Assembly: GCF_016889425.1 (NCBI RefSeq)
Contig: NZ_CP069513.1
Location: 1,984,001-2,048,000, forward strand
Direction of reading: 5' to 3'
Length of the DNA stretch: 64,000 nt
Origin: Corynebacterium amycolatum
GTDB taxonomy: Bacteria > Actinomycetota > Actinomycetes > Mycobacteriales > Mycobacteriaceae
The position numbers were made by a program, and so were the translations under genes. Of this stretch, positions 25,077 through 35,644 are shown one piece after another; the first letter of the stretch is position 1, and every line of letters starts with the position of its first letter. A model generated the notes under the pieces. It was not told where the DNA came from, did no database searches, and worked only from the letters and a program-made list of their open reading frames with translations.

Positions 25077-26579
25077 ATGGGTCAGGCTGTCGGTTTTAAC
25101 CGCGAGAAGTACATCGAAATGCAATCCGCTCATATTAAGAAGCGGCGCGCAGACATCGCAGGTGAAGGCGGCAAGCTCTACCTCGAAATGGGCGGCAAGC
25201 TATTTGATGATATGCATGCCTCGCGTGTTCTCCCAGGCTTCACACCTGACAATAAAATCGCTATGCTCGATCGCCTCAAGGACGATCTGGAAATCATGGT
25301 GTGCATCAATGCCAAGGATTTGGAGCGCCACAAGGTCCGCGCTGACCTCGACATCACTTACGAAGACGATGTGCTGCGTCTCGTCGATGTTTTTCGTGAA
25401 CGCGGGTTTGTTGTCGGCAGCGTCGTCGTCACACAGCTTTCCGACGACAACACCCTGGCAAAGAACTTCATTGAGCGCCTGCAGCGACTCGGATTGAGCG
25501 TAATCCGCCATCGCAATATCGAGGGCTACCCAACAAACACCGAGAAAATTGTCAGTGAAGCCGGCTTCGGACTGAATGAATGGGCGCAAACGACGCGGGA
25601 CTTGGTCGTTGTCACAGCGCCGGGCCCGGGCTCCGGAAAGCTGGCGACCTGTCTATCGCAGATTTACCACGACCACAAACACGGGATTCGTTCCGGTTAC
25701 GCAAAGTTTGAGACCTTCCCTATCTGGAACCTGGCGCTCGAACACCCGGTAAATCTGGCCTACGAGGCGGCAACGGCTGATCTCGATGACATCAATCTCA
25801 TCGACCCTTTTCATTTGGCCGCCTATGACACCAAGGTCACCAGCTATAACCGCGATGTCGAGGTCTTCCCACTGCTGCGCACCCTGCTGGAGAAGCTCGC
25901 GGGCGAGTCGCCGTACAAGTCACCGACCGACATGGGCGTCAATATGGCCGGTTACTGTATCGACGATGACGAAGTGTGCCGAGAGGCATCCAACCAAGAA
26001 ATCGTTCGCCGTTACTACAAGGCTCTTGTCGACGAACACAAGAACAGCGCAGACGACGAAGTTTCGCAGCGCATTGCCATGATTATGAGCAAGGCCAACG
26101 TGTCGACAGCTGCCCGCCGAGTCGTCGCACCAGCACTTGAAGTTGAGAAATCTACCGGGGCGCCGGGCAGTGCAATCGAATTGCACGATGGCACAATCAT
26201 CACGGGCAAGACCTCTGAGCTGCTCGGATGCTCAGCAGCAATGCTGCTCAACGCTCTCAAGAAGCTCGCCAATATCGACCCGGACTTACACTTGCTCTCC
26301 CCTGCTGCTATCGAGCCAATTCAAACGCTTAAGACGCATCACCTGGGCAGCCGCAACCCCCGCTTGCATACCGACGAGGTCCTTATCGCCCTTTCCGTGT
26401 CGGCGGCCACCAGCGACGACGCCCGCGCAGCCCTCGCCGAGCTGAAGAACCTTCGAAACTGCGATGTCCACACCACCACTATTCTCGGCAGCGTGGACGA
26501 AACAATTTTCCGCAACCTCGGTGTCCTAGTTACTTCCGAGCCCAAGTACCAGAAAAAGGCACTCTATCAGAAGCACTAA
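25077..26579 (+). CDS. DUF1846 family protein
   Basis: A 500-residue cytoplasmic protein of the DUF1846 family, found in Firmicutes and some actinobacteria; structures exist in the family but its activity is not established to my knowledge. The N-terminus ([20 protein letters not shown]) and the [20 protein letters not shown] segment, which looks like a phosphate-binding loop, are characteristic. No signal or membrane segment. It is divergent from the ceramidase and on its own transcript. The upstream 215 bp shared with the ceramidase show no further feature I can support. Confidence 0.85.
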   Translation: MGQAVGFNREKYIEMQSAHIKKRRADIAGEGGKLYLEMGGKLFDDMHASRVLPGFTPDNKIAMLDRLKDDLEIMVCINAKDLERHKVRADLDITYEDDVLRLVDVFRERGFVVGSVVVTQLSDDNTLAKNFIERLQRLGLSVIRHRNIEGYPTNTEKIVSEAGFGLNEWAQTTRDLVVVTAPGPGSGKLATCLSQIYHDHKHGIRSGYAKFETFPIWNLALEHPVNLAYEAATADLDDINLIDPFHLAAYDTKVTSYNRDVEVFPLLRTLLEKLAGESPYKSPTDMGVNMAGYCIDDDEVCREASNQEIVRRYYKALVDEHKNSADDEVSQRIAMIMSKANVSTAARRVVAPALEVEKSTGAPGSAIELHDGTIITGKTSELLGCSAAMLLNALKKLANIDPDLHLLSPAAIEPIQTLKTHHLGSRNPRLHTDEVLIALSVSAATSDDARAALAELKNLRNCDVHTTTILGSVDETIFRNLGVLVTSEPKYQKKALYQKH

Positions 26580-26627
26580 ACCAGACCACCAGCTCACGTC
26601 GAAAATAGGATAACTGGGAGAGCAGAC

Positions 26628-26633
26628 TAGAAT
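26628..26633 (+). promoter_or_regulatory. -10 element of trhO, probable leaderless start
   Basis: TAGAAT ends 7 nt before the GTG at 26641. There is no ribosome-binding site. Confidence 0.5.
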
Positions 26634-26640
26634 AGTCCCC

Positions 26641-27573
26641 GTGAGCATCAGCAAGATTCTTCTGTACTACCAGTTCGCCCCGCTGTCCGATCCGCGTGCC
26701 ATTATGCTGTGGCAGCGCGATCTTTGCGAATCGTTAGGGCTTAAAGGTCGCATTCTGGTGTCCGAGCACGGCATCAACGGCACCGTCGGAGGTGATCTCG
26801 ATGCCTGTAAGAAGTACATCAAGAAAACCAAGCAGTACCCCGCTTTTCACTCCATGCAGTTCAAGTGGAGCGAAGGCGGCGCTGATGACTTTCCGAAACT
26901 CTCCGTCAAGGTTCGCGACGAAATCGTCGCTTTCGGTGCTCCGGGCGAGCTTAAAGTCGATACCGAAGGTGTCATTGGCGGCGGCACACATTTGAAGCCA
27001 GAAGAGGTCAATAAACTGGTCGAAGAACGCGGCGACGATGTCATCTTCTTCGATGGCCGCAACGCAATGGAAGCCGAGATTGGCAAGTTTAAAAACGCCG
27101 TCGTCCCGGACGTAAAGACCACGCACGACTTCATCGACGAACTGGAATCCGGCAAGTACGACTGGATGAAGGACAAGCCGATTATTTCCTACTGCACCGG
27201 CGGCATCCGCTGCGAGATCCTCTCCGCGCTTATGAAGAACCGCGGGTTCGAAGAGGTCTACCAAATCGACGGCGGTATTGTCCGCTACGGCGAAAAGTTT
27301 GGCAATAAGGGGCTGTGGGAAGGCTCTCTCTATGTCTTCGACAAGCGCATGCATATGGAGTTTGGCGATGGCATCGAAGATGAGGACTACGTACAGCTCG
27401 GACACTGCGTCCACTGCGGCAAGCCCACAAACACCTTCCAAAACTGCATCAACGAAGACACCTGCCGTCGACAGGTGCTTATCTGCGATGACTGCTGGGA
27501 GGATACCGAGACACAGCACTGTGGGCGCGAGGACTGCAAGGAAGTTGCCGAAGAGCTAGCAGCCGCAAAGTAG
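26641..27573 (+). CDS. trhO: tRNA uridine(34) hydroxylase TrhO (rhodanese family)
   Basis: Makes 5-hydroxyuridine at the wobble position of tRNA, oxygen-dependently, in the YceA/YbfQ family; 310 residues. The N-terminal acylphosphatase-like domain includes [13 protein letters not shown]. The rhodanese domain carries the catalytic loop YCTGGIRC (Cys185, Cys191). The C-terminal ~60 residues hold a dense Cys cluster ([13 protein letters not shown], then [12 protein letters not shown] and HCGREDC) typical of the family and probably binding metal. It stands alone between DUF1846 and hrpA. Confidence 0.92.
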   Translation: MSISKILLYYQFAPLSDPRAIMLWQRDLCESLGLKGRILVSEHGINGTVGGDLDACKKYIKKTKQYPAFHSMQFKWSEGGADDFPKLSVKVRDEIVAFGAPGELKVDTEGVIGGGTHLKPEEVNKLVEERGDDVIFFDGRNAMEAEIGKFKNAVVPDVKTTHDFIDELESGKYDWMKDKPIISYCTGGIRCEILSALMKNRGFEEVYQIDGGIVRYGEKFGNKGLWEGSLYVFDKRMHMEFGDGIEDEDYVQLGHCVHCGKPTNTFQNCINEDTCRRQVLICDDCWEDTETQHCGREDCKEVAEELAAAK

Positions 27574-27649
27574 GACGCTTCCTGCTGCCATCGGACCATC
27601 TTGAGCGTCTCCAATCAGCACAGATGTGGGTTGTCTACCAAGACACGGC

Positions 27650-27655
27650 TAATCT
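27650..27655 (+). promoter_or_regulatory. -10 element of hrpA, probable leaderless or very short leader
   Basis: TAATCT ends 11 nt before the hrpA ATG at 27667. No ribosome-binding site is present. The bases before the ATG (TAGGCAACC) match those before the DUF3099 gene. Confidence 0.45.
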
Positions 27656-27666
27656 AGTAGGCAACC

Positions 27667-30600
27667 ATGACTACTCCTAGCCGTTCTGATAAACCAGCTC
27701 CACGTGTCCAGTCGGGAAACCACCACTCCCGCCATCGCAATTCCGCCAGGCCGCAGCGCTCTGACAAGCCTGCTAAGGACACGCGTAAAAAGGAGCTCTA
27801 CCAGCTCGCTGATCAATTACCTATTCGGGAGGCCCAGTCCTTCCGACGTCGGCTAAAGCGAGCATCCGCGCCGAAGGCGCTGTCTGCAATCTCTGCAGAC
27901 CTCGACTTTGCGCTGGAGCGGTTAGAAGATCGTCGTAATGCGATTCCTCGCATCACCTACCCGGCGCAGTTGCCGGTGTCCGCCCGCCGCGACGATATTG
28001 CAGAGGCGATTGAGAACAATCAGGTCGTCATTATTGCTGGTGAGACTGGCTCTGGTAAAACTACCCAAATCCCGAAGATATGCCTAGAACTGGGACGCGG
28101 GGTGCGGGGCAAGATTGGCCATACGCAGCCACGTCGTATTGCGGCGCGTTCGGTGGCGGAGCGAATTGCCCATGAGCTGGGCGAGAAGATTGGACAGCAC
28201 GTCGGTTATGCGGTGCGTTTTGATGACCGCGTGGGCAAGGATACCTGCATTAAACTGATGACCGACGGTATCCTGCTGGCCGAAATTGGCCGCGACCGAC
28301 TGTTGCGTGAGTACGACACCATCATCATCGATGAGGCGCACGAACGCAGCCTCAACATCGACTTCCTGCTGGGATATTTAAAGCATATTCTGCCGCAGCG
28401 CCCAGATCTGAAGATCATTATCACTTCGGCGACGATTGATCCGGAACGGTTCGCCCGTCATTTCGCGCCTGACGACGAGCACACTGCGCCCATCATCGAG
28501 GTGTCAGGGCGCACCTACCCGGTGGAAATCCGCTATCGCCCTCTGGTGCGGACTGTTGTTGCGAAAAATGGGCAAGAAAAGGAAGTCGCCATCGAGCAGA
28601 TCGATGGTGTTATCGCTGCGTGCGAGGAGCTCATGCGGCTTGGCGACGGCGATATCCTGGTGTTCTTTTCGGGTGAGCGCGAGATCCGAGAAGCAGCCGA
28701 AGCCATCGAGGGCAGGCGCTGGAAGGGTGTAGAAGCCGTTCCACTGTTCGGTCGGCTATCTAATGCAGAGCAGCACCGAATCTTCACCCCGCACTCCGGG
28801 CGCCGCATTGTGCTGGCGACCAATATCGCGGAGACGTCGCTGACGGTGCCGGGTATTGAGTACGTCGTCGATACTGGTACCGCACGCATTTCCCGGTACT
28901 CCACCCGCACGAAGGTGCAGCGCCTGCCAGTCGAGGACATCAGCCAGGCATCCGCGAATCAGCGCTCTGGACGCTGTGGTCGTGTAGCTGATGGCGTGGC
29001 GATTCGTCTCTACAGCGAGGAGGAATTTCTCTCTCGCCCCGAGTTTACGGATCCGGAGATTCTGCGCACCAATCTCGCTTCGGTTGTACTGCAAATGATT
29101 TCGTTGCGGCTTGGCGCGATTGAGGCCTTCCCCTTTGTCCAGCCACCAGAGCACAAGGCAGTGCGCGATGGCATTAACCTGCTCACAGAGCTTCAGGCTA
29201 TTACCACCACGTCGGCGTCTGGGAGAGGCCGTGAATCTGACTCCGGCGCCAGTGCCGACGCCCCCGAGCTGACGGACATCGGCCGACAGATTGCCCGTAT
29301 ACCTGTCGACCCGCGCCTTGCCCGCATGCTGGTCGAAGGGTACGAAAACACCACTCTTGGGGCTGTGACCGTCATTGTCGCCGCGTTGTCTTTGCAGGAT
29401 GTTCGCGAACGTCCGCTGGAGTTCCAAGCTCAGGCAGATCAGCTACATGCCCGTTTTAAGGACACCACCAGCGACTTCAACTCCCTGCTGAAGCTCTGGG
29501 AATACCTGGAGGAAAAGCGCCGCGAGCTTAGCGGTAACCAGTTCCGCAAGATGTGCAAACGCGAGTACCTCCACTATCTGCGCGTTCGCGAGTGGCAGGA
29601 CTTGGTGCGTCAGCTCCACCAGGCAACGGCTGAGCTGGGCTGGAGTCTTTCGGCCCGCAGCTTAACCAGCGGTGTCGACGATCCCGACGAGGTGGCAAAG
29701 TCGCTGTTACCGGGTCTGTTATCGATGATTGGTACGCGCGAGGGCGAGGGCAAGGAATTTACTGGCACCCGAAACACGAAGTTCCTCATTCACCCCTCGT
29801 CCGCGCTGGCGAAGAAGCCACCCCGCTGGGTGATGGCTGCGGAGATCGTCGAGACTTCTCGAACTTTCGCTCGAAACGTTGGCACCATTCAGCCTCAATG
29901 GGTCGAAAAGGTGGCTCCTCACCTGCTGAAACATCAGTACTCGGAACCGCACTGGTCGGCTAAACGCGGTGCGGCTATGGCTTACCAGAAGTCGACGCTC
30001 TACGGCGTGCCCGTAGTCGTTGACCGACTGGTGCCTTATCACCGTGTTGATGCGGATGCCGCACGCTCTATGTTCATCCGCTGCGCACTTGTCGACGGCG
30101 AGTGGAACACTCATCATGAGTTCTTCAAGAACAACCAAGACAAGCTGGCCGAAGCTGCGAAGATCGAGGAAAAGCAGCGGTCCCGCGGGATTGTCGTCGA
30201 CGACGATGTTCTTTACGCGTTCTACGACTCCAAGTTGCCTGCTTCCATTACCACTGCAGCCAATTTTGACCGCTGGTGGAAAAAGACCAAACCCAAGCAG
30301 CCGAATCTCCTCGATTTCGATCCGAACAAGCTGCTCAATCCGGATGCCGGCGATATCGATGACAATGCCTTCCCCGAAATGTGGCAGCAGGGCTCCGTCG
30401 ATTTCTCGCTGTCCTATAAGTTCGAACCGGGAGCTCCTGATGACGGCGTAACCCTTCGCGTCCCGGTTCCTCTCCTGGCGGGTCTGCGTGAAGATGGCTT
30501 CGACTGGCAGGTTCCCGGTCTGCGCGCCGAGCTCGCAGAAGCCTATATTCGCACTCTCCCGAAGGCTCTGCGTAAGTCAGTTGTCCCCGCGCCGGATTTC

Positions 30601-31722
30601 GCACGCCGCGCGCTGGAGACAATGACGCCGTATTCAGGGCGCTTCGTTGATGTTTTCGCCGATGCTTTACGACGGCTCGGAGGCTCCGGCATCAATGGAG
30701 CCGATTTTGACCCGTCCAAGCTGCCAGCGCACCTGCGCTTTAACTATGCGGTTATCGACCGACACGGCAATATTGTCGATCAGAGCCGTGATCTCGCCCC
30801 CTTGCGCGCTAAGCACGCGGCAACTGTCTCGACTGCCGTTTCGAAGCGTGCAAAGTCTGCAGCCCACGAAGCCGTGAAAAAATGGACTTCGGACAATCTC
30901 GGCACTGTGGCAGAGACAGTCAAAAGTACTGTCGACGGTCAATCGGTCACCATGTATCCGACGCTTGTGACCACTAAGGATGGCGTGGCCGTCGAAGTCA
31001 AACCAACTAAGGCCCAGGCCGAGGCCACATTGGCAACTACCAACCTGACTATGTTGTTGCGCGAATGCCCCGTCAACGCTGCACAAATGACTAAGGGACT
31101 TCCACTTCAGCAACGCGTTGGTGTGGATGCGTGGCCGCATGGCGGCGCAGATGGACTCGTCGAAGACTGCCGCGTCGCAGTAATCCGCGATTGCATGATA
31201 GCTGCTGGTGGCCCGGTACGATCCCCCGAAGAATTCAACAAGCTACTTGAACAGGTTCGCTCCGGTGTCGCCTCGGAGGTACGCCAGTTGGTTGTCGGCA
31301 TTGCACAGGCCATGCCGGCCTATGTCTCGGTGACTAATCAGCTGGATAAGTGGGAAGGCGATGCTATTGACGATATGCGTCGCCAGCTGGAGTTCATGTT
31401 CCCCAAGGGAGCGGTGGCCAAGCACGGATGGCAGCACCTGCGTCATTTGCCACGCTATCTACAAGCGATGGAGATTCGCCTTGAGGAAATGAACCGCGAT
31501 CCCGGCCGTGATGCGGACCGTGAAGATGAGGTTACTGAGGCTCGTGAATATTTAGCTGCGAAACTCGAGCGGCTGCCCAAGGGGCGAGCGCATTCTGCGG
31601 AAGTTCGGGATATTCAGTGGCTTATCGAAGAGCTACGCGTCAGCCTCTTTGCCCAGCGTTTGGGAACAGCCCACAGTGTTTCCCTGACCCGAATAAAAAA
31701 ACGTGTGGATAAGCTGCGCTAA
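27667..31722 (+). CDS. hrpA: ATP-dependent RNA helicase HrpA (DEAH)
   Basis: A very large DEAH-box RNA helicase, 1351 residues, the usual size of full-length HrpA. Walker A is GETGSGKT (125-132); motif II is DEAH (222-225); motif III SAT and motif [10 protein letters not shown] follow. After the two RecA-like domains come the winged helix, ratchet and OB-fold regions, then the DUF3418 C-terminal domain typical of HrpA. In E. coli HrpA rescues stalled ribosomes; the role here is inferred from that. The basic, Ser/Arg/His-rich first 40 residues are probably disordered. Its stop codon overlaps the convergent nrdR stop by four bases. Confidence 0.95.
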   Translation: MTTPSRSDKPAPRVQSGNHHSRHRNSARPQRSDKPAKDTRKKELYQLADQLPIREAQSFRRRLKRASAPKALSAISADLDFALERLEDRRNAIPRITYPAQLPVSARRDDIAEAIENNQVVIIAGETGSGKTTQIPKICLELGRGVRGKIGHTQPRRIAARSVAERIAHELGEKIGQHVGYAVRFDDRVGKDTCIKLMTDGILLAEIGRDRLLREYDTIIIDEAHERSLNIDFLLGYLKHILPQRPDLKIIITSATIDPERFARHFAPDDEHTAPIIEVSGRTYPVEIRYRPLVRTVVAKNGQEKEVAIEQIDGVIAACEELMRLGDGDILVFFSGEREIREAAEAIEGRRWKGVEAVPLFGRLSNAEQHRIFTPHSGRRIVLATNIAETSLTVPGIEYVVDTGTARISRYSTRTKVQRLPVEDISQASANQRSGRCGRVADGVAIRLYSEEEFLSRPEFTDPEILRTNLASVVLQMISLRLGAIEAFPFVQPPEHKAVRDGINLLTELQAITTTSASGRGRESDSGASADAPELTDIGRQIARIPVDPRLARMLVEGYENTTLGAVTVIVAALSLQDVRERPLEFQAQADQLHARFKDTTSDFNSLLKLWEYLEEKRRELSGNQFRKMCKREYLHYLRVREWQDLVRQLHQATAELGWSLSARSLTSGVDDPDEVAKSLLPGLLSMIGTREGEGKEFTGTRNTKFLIHPSSALAKKPPRWVMAAEIVETSRTFARNVGTIQPQWVEKVAPHLLKHQYSEPHWSAKRGAAMAYQKSTLYGVPVVVDRLVPYHRVDADAARSMFIRCALVDGEWNTHHEFFKNNQDKLAEAAKIEEKQRSRGIVVDDDVLYAFYDSKLPASITTAANFDRWWKKTKPKQPNLLDFDPNKLLNPDAGDIDDNAFPEMWQQGSVDFSLSYKFEPGAPDDGVTLRVPVPLLAGLREDGFDWQVPGLRAELAEAYIRTLPKALRKSVVPAPDFARRALETMTPYSGRFVDVFADALRRLGGSGINGADFDPSKLPAHLRFNYAVIDRHGNIVDQSRDLAPLRAKHAATVSTAVSKRAKSAAHEAVKKWTSDNLGTVAETVKSTVDGQSVTMYPTLVTTKDGVAVEVKPTKAQAEATLATTNLTMLLRECPVNAAQMTKGLPLQQRVGVDAWPHGGADGLVEDCRVAVIRDCMIAAGGPVRSPEEFNKLLEQVRSGVASEVRQLVVGIAQAMPAYVSVTNQLDKWEGDAIDDMRRQLEFMFPKGAVAKHGWQHLRHLPRYLQAMEIRLEEMNRDPGRDADREDEVTEAREYLAAKLERLPKGRAHSAEVRDIQWLIEELRVSLFAQRLGTAHSVSLTRIKKRVDKLR

Positions 31723-32201
31723 GGCATCTCCGCTTCCTTGCCATGCGCCTGTGGTTTCTTTCCTTTGCGCATGCTGGAGATTTCCTGGATGAAGTCATCC
31801 GCCGAAGAAAATGACTTGTAGACGGAAGCGAACCGGAGGTAACCCACCTCATCCAATTCTTTCAATGGTTCAAGGATGGCGAGACCGATATCATTTGAGT
31901 CCACCCGAGGCGTGCCTTTCTCGCGGAGGCTCTCCTCCACTTTTTGTGCAAGCTTCTTCAGCTGAGACTCTGATACTTCACGCCCCTGGCACGCACGTCG
32001 AACACCCTGGATAACCTTTTCACGGTTGAACTCCTCAGGGATTCCATCCCGTTTAACAACCATCAGCTGCGAGCGTTCAATCGTAGAAAAACGTTTACCG
32101 CAATTCAGGCATTCTCTCCGGCGACGAATCCCCATACCGTTATCTATTAACCGTGAGTCCAAGACTCGTGTCTGATCATGGTGACAAAACTGGCAATACA
32201 C
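31719..32201 (-). CDS. nrdR: Transcriptional repressor NrdR
   Basis: Represses ribonucleotide reductase genes in response to ATP/dATP. 160 residues. The zinc ribbon uses Cys3, Cys6, Cys31 and Cys34 ([16 protein letters not shown]). The ATP-cone domain follows from about residue 49 ([16 protein letters not shown]). The GTG start (MYCQFC) leaves no room for a longer zinc ribbon. It follows divS on the same strand with a 44-bp gap and overlaps the hrpA 3' end tail to tail. Confidence 0.96.
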   Translation of the reverse strand: MYCQFCHHDQTRVLDSRLIDNGMGIRRRRECLNCGKRFSTIERSQLMVVKRDGIPEEFNREKVIQGVRRACQGREVSESQLKKLAQKVEESLREKGTPRVDSNDIGLAILEPLKELDEVGYLRFASVYKSFSSADDFIQEISSMRKGKKPQAHGKEAEMP

Positions 32202-32245
32202 AGCCTCCAGTCTACGTCCAACCCCAACGCCGGAAACCGGAATGA

Positions 32246-32707
32246 TTATTGCGCGGAGTAGGAAGCGTACGTAGACGTAAAGGTGCTTTCGACTGTCTCA
32301 CTTTCCCCTTGTTCAAAGACCACGCTGCCGAAAACTCCGAAGAAAACACCAAGCCCTAGAGCCCATACCGCCATCAAACGAGTCAGGTTAGTGCCTGAGG
32401 ATACATCACTACGATTGGACTGCTGCGCCCTGCTAACAGGTAGAGACGGGCGCCCGTAGTTGACCGAGACATGACTAGGCCGCGACCTGTCCCTCCGCAT
32501 TCGCGCCGATGAAGCCCCATCGCGATTGCGCTGTGCAATACGTGCACGCTGACCGGGCCGAACGATGTGCTGCGTGCAAGACGCACTACGTTCACCCCAC
32601 ACCAACGGGGCTTTCCGTGTCGTCCGAGCAGAGGGCTCGGAAACTTGAGAAAAGTCAATATCAGATGCGCTGCTAACACCTAGTGCGGTTGAAACCGTAG
32701 ACATCAT
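32246..32707 (-). CDS. divS: SOS-induced cell division suppressor DivS
   Basis: A 153-residue protein with a basic, Arg/Ser-rich N-terminal ~105 residues, one transmembrane helix ([21 protein letters not shown], about residues 112-132) and a short outer tail. It stands divergent from lexA and next to nrdR, where C. glutamicum carries divS, a damage-induced inhibitor of septum formation. The sequence of such proteins diverges quickly, so the call rests on position, topology and the SOS box at 32840-32855. ATG at 32707 with AAGGGAG upstream; the next codon is also ATG. Confidence 0.75.
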   Translation of the reverse strand: MMSTVSTALGVSSASDIDFSQVSEPSARTTRKAPLVWGERSASCTQHIVRPGQRARIAQRNRDGASSARMRRDRSRPSHVSVNYGRPSLPVSRAQQSNRSDVSSGTNLTRLMAVWALGLGVFFGVFGSVVFEQGESETVESTFTSTYASYSAQ

Positions 32708-32839
32708 GTTTTCTCCCTTTCCAACGTTGACTCTCCCACCGTTGCCGGCCTGGAGAGAATAAGAGTTGTACGACCGTTTCCCGACGCTCTGGAGACTATG
32801 TCCAAGGGCGGATGCAGAGAATCCGTCTAGACCTTTTCA

Positions 32840-32855
32840 TCAAACGACTGTTCGA
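32840..32855. promoter_or_regulatory. LexA (SOS) box before divS
   Basis: TCAAACGACTGTTCGA matches the actinobacterial consensus TCGAAC-A-NN-TGTTCGA at 12 of 14 defined positions. Two further TGTTCGA half-sites lie at 32866-32872 and 32886-32892. The 32708-33066 intergenic region is AT-rich and holds only these regulatory sites. Confidence 0.7.
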
Positions 32856-33013
32856 GTAACTTGTCATGTTCGATTTATAACACCATGTTCGAACGTTGTC
32901 TACTGCTATCCGGTTTTATTTTCGATTTTCGGAACCGCCACGGCCTCCGAGCACGGATTACGCAGACTTTTTCCAAAGAATCCAAGGACGTGCGGTGTTC
33001 GATGCTCGACGAT

Positions 33014-33029
33014 TCGAACAGTTTTGAGC
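33014..33029. promoter_or_regulatory. Weaker LexA box and promoter of lexA
   Basis: TCGAACAGTTTTGAGC keeps the left half of the SOS box (TCGAACA) but is poor in the right half. It directly abuts a -10-like TATCAT (33030-33035). GTTCGA (32997-33002) forms a spaced inverted pair with TCGAAC (33014-33019). Position suggests LexA autoregulation. Confidence 0.55.
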
Positions 33030-33066
33030 TATCATTCATTCGAAAGAGTTTGAGAAGGGATGTTCC

Positions 33067-33768
33067 ATGGCTCAAAAGAAGAAAGCGAACCCTAAAACAC
33101 TCACCGATCGGCAGCGTCGCATTCTTGATGTCATTTCGGATGCCGTCGTACTTCGCGGATACCCACCGAGCATTCGAGAAATTGGAGATGCCGTGGGCTT
33201 GAATTCCACCTCGTCGGTGGCATACCAACTCAAGGAGTTGGAAAAGAAGGGCTTTCTCCGCCGCGACCCACACAAACCCCGTGCGGTAAACGTAAGGGAT
33301 TCGAAATCCTCAGCTGGCACTTTCACTCCGGTAAAGCCTGGGCCAAAGGCCACTGGCAGCACCCAAACTCCCGAGATACCAGAGGACATGCCAGAGCCAA
33401 TCTTCGTTCCTATCGTTGGACAGATTGCGGCTGGCAACCCCATTTTGGCGGAACAGCATGTGGAAAGTCATATGGCACTTCCGATGGAGATTACGGGCTC
33501 TGGTCAGCTGTACCTACTCAAGGTCGTGGGTGATTCCATGGTTGACGCAGGCATTCTCGACGGAGACTGGGTGGTAGTCCGTTCCCAAGACGTGGTCGAA
33601 CAGGGCGACTTTGTTGCAGCCCTGTTTGAAGATGAAGCAACAGTCAAGGAATGGCACGAAGACGCTGCTGGCAAGTGGCTAATGCCCCATAATCGCGCAT
33701 TTGACCCGCTCCCCGCAGAGCACGCCAAGATCCTCGGCAAGATTGTCAGCGTCCTACGCAGTCTCTAA
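33067..33768 (+). CDS. lexA: SOS repressor LexA
   Basis: Repressor that cuts itself when RecA filaments form; 233 residues. The N-terminal winged helix includes [20 protein letters not shown]. The self-cleavage site is Ala122-Gly123 (QIAAGNP). The serine-lysine pair is Ser157 (GDSMVDAG) and Lys194 (EATVKEW). A linker of ~30 residues between domains is Pro/Thr-rich. ATG at 33067 has GAGAAGGGA upstream. It is divergent from divS with SOS boxes between, and recA farther on has a matching box. Confidence 0.97.
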   Translation: MAQKKKANPKTLTDRQRRILDVISDAVVLRGYPPSIREIGDAVGLNSTSSVAYQLKELEKKGFLRRDPHKPRAVNVRDSKSSAGTFTPVKPGPKATGSTQTPEIPEDMPEPIFVPIVGQIAAGNPILAEQHVESHMALPMEITGSGQLYLLKVVGDSMVDAGILDGDWVVVRSQDVVEQGDFVAALFEDEATVKEWHEDAAGKWLMPHNRAFDPLPAEHAKILGKIVSVLRSL

Positions 33769-33861
33769 TTTCCCACATTTTCGTTGCCCGAAACAGACAC
33801 AAACGGGCATACTGGAAACAGGTAGTAAAGCTGAGAATTCTTAACAGCTAAGGAGCGGGGA

Positions 33862-34641
33862 ATGTACGCAGAGGAACGCCGCCGGAAGATTGCGTCTTTG
33901 ACAGCAGTCGAAGGGCGCGTGACGGTCGCTGATCTTGCGGAAGCTTTCGATGTCACAGCAGAGACGATTCGCCGTGACCTAGCTCAGTTGGATGCAGAGG
34001 GCGCAGTTCACCGTGTACACGGTGGCGCTGTAGCTACTCGTTCTTTTCAGACTGTTGAGTTTTCAGTTGCCGCTCGAAAGAACGCGCAGAAAGACGCGAA
34101 GCTCTCTATTGCCCGCTGTGCTGCCGATTTTCTACCTGACTCTGGTGGTGGAATTTTTCTCGATGCCGGAACTACCACCGAGGCTCTTGCAGAGCTGATG
34201 GTCCACTCCCCTGATAACCGCCGTTGGTCGGTTGTCACAAACTCTCTTCCCAACGCCATCACACTCGCAGGATCGAACCGCATTGAGCTTCAACTCCTTG
34301 GCGGCCAAGTCCGCGTCATTACTCAGGCGGTTGCTGGCGATACCGCACTCCGTACTCTTGCGGTTATGCGTGCCGATGTCGCTTTCATTGGTTCTAATGC
34401 CTTGACAATTGACCACGGTCTTTCTACTGCTGATCCGCAGGAAGCAGCGGTAAAGCGCGCGATGATCACGAATGCGCGCAAGGTCATCGTTATGGCGGAC
34501 TCGACGAAACTCGGCCGTGACTTCCTTGTCAGTTTTGCGGCATTGGAAGATATCGACGTCGTGATTACAGATTCCTCTGCCCCGGAGCAATTCGTGAACG
34601 ATCTCAGGGAGCAAGGTGTCGAGGTCGTGGTTGCTTCATGA
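33862..34641 (+). CDS. DeoR-family sugar regulator (FruR/SugR-like)
   Basis: 259 residues. The N-terminal DeoR helix-turn-helix is VTVADLAEAFDVTAETIRRDL (written in part: AEAFDVTAETIRRDL), followed by VHRVHGGA; the C-terminal domain has the sugar-phosphate-sensing fold (DAGTTTEALAELM, IGSNALTIDHGLSTADPQEA). Its last codon overlaps the fruK start (ATGA), so the two are one transcript, which suits a FruR-type regulator. However its place right after lexA is the place of sugR in C. glutamicum. The two C. glutamicum regulators may have been reduced to one here. Effector probably fructose 1-phosphate or a related phosphate. Confidence 0.88.
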   Translation: MYAEERRRKIASLTAVEGRVTVADLAEAFDVTAETIRRDLAQLDAEGAVHRVHGGAVATRSFQTVEFSVAARKNAQKDAKLSIARCAADFLPDSGGGIFLDAGTTTEALAELMVHSPDNRRWSVVTNSLPNAITLAGSNRIELQLLGGQVRVITQAVAGDTALRTLAVMRADVAFIGSNALTIDHGLSTADPQEAAVKRAMITNARKVIVMADSTKLGRDFLVSFAALEDIDVVITDSSAPEQFVNDLREQGVEVVVAS

Positions 34642-35609
34642 TCCTGACCTTGACTGTAAATCCGTCAATCGATCGACTTGCTCGCCTCGATACGGAGCTC
34701 AAGCGAGGTGGAGTGTTCCGCCTACCAATGGCTGAGGACATGGCTGGCGGCAAGGGAATTAATGTGTCCAAGGCGTTGCACTACGCGGGAGAAAAGACGC
34801 TCGCGCTCTACCCGGCATCAGACTCCGGAAAATTCACACGTCTGTTGGAAGTCTCTGGCATCCCCCACGAAGCCATCAACACGACTAACGAAGCCCGCGT
34901 TAATCTCACACTCGCAGAGCCAGATGGGACGACCACCAAGCTCAATTCCCCTGGCATGACATTGACAAAAGCGCACCGTAGACGTGTCCTGGAGAAGCTT
35001 ATCCACCATGCTAAACGCGCCACGTGGGTAGTTTTCGCAGGTTCACTGCCCCCTGGCGTCCCCCGGGATTTTTACGTTCAATGCACCGAAGCGGTGTATT
35101 CGGTCAACCCGAATATTCGTGTTGCTATGGACACTAGCGACGGCCCACTGACTGAGGTCGTTCGCGCATTTCCGAAGGTGCGGCCTTTTTTGATGAAGCC
35201 AAACGCCTACGAACTTGGCCAAATCATTGATCAGGACGGCGAAGAACTTGAGGCCGCTGCAGCCGAAGGGAACTATCTTCCCGTAGCGCAAGCTGCTCGT
35301 GCACTGAACGAACTTGGTGTTTCCGAAGTCCTTGCCACTCTCGGCGAGGCAGGGGCGGTACTTTCAGTGAAGTCAGGCGGTTGTTTCGCTGCTACCTCAC
35401 CCTCGATAGTCGCTCAGTCCACGGTCGGTGCTGGAGACTGTGCTTTGGCCGGCTACGTTATGTCCCGCGAACGCGGTGATAGTCACCAAGATTCACTAAC
35501 CACCGCCGTGGCTTATGGGGCGGCGGCAACCAGTCTTCCCGGTACGACCATCCCCTATCCAGAACAGGTTCGCCCCGAGGCTGGCCGGTTATGGCAGCTC
35601 GACGCTTAG
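34638..35609 (+). CDS. fruK: 1-Phosphofructokinase
   Basis: PfkB-family kinase turning fructose 1-phosphate, made by the fructose PTS, into fructose 1,6-bisphosphate. 323 residues. The substrate signature near the start is TVNPSIDRLARLD, followed by GGKGINVSKAL (residues 38-48). The ATP/anion-hole motif with the catalytic Asp is STVGAGDCALAGY near residue 260-275. It overlaps the DeoR gene by ATGA and is followed by ptsF after 35 bp. Confidence 0.95.
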   Translation: MILTLTVNPSIDRLARLDTELKRGGVFRLPMAEDMAGGKGINVSKALHYAGEKTLALYPASDSGKFTRLLEVSGIPHEAINTTNEARVNLTLAEPDGTTTKLNSPGMTLTKAHRRRVLEKLIHHAKRATWVVFAGSLPPGVPRDFYVQCTEAVYSVNPNIRVAMDTSDGPLTEVVRAFPKVRPFLMKPNAYELGQIIDQDGEELEAAAAEGNYLPVAQAARALNELGVSEVLATLGEAGAVLSVKSGGCFAATSPSIVAQSTVGAGDCALAGYVMSRERGDSHQDSLTTAVAYGAAATSLPGTTIPYPEQVRPEAGRLWQLDA

Positions 35610-35644
35610 CTTTTCGATGCCTAGATAAGGAACATTAGAAAACC

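Noticed and set aside
33783..33808. TGCCCG ... CGGGCA after lexA as a terminator
   Set aside because: Only six pairs, 13-nt loop and no T-run.
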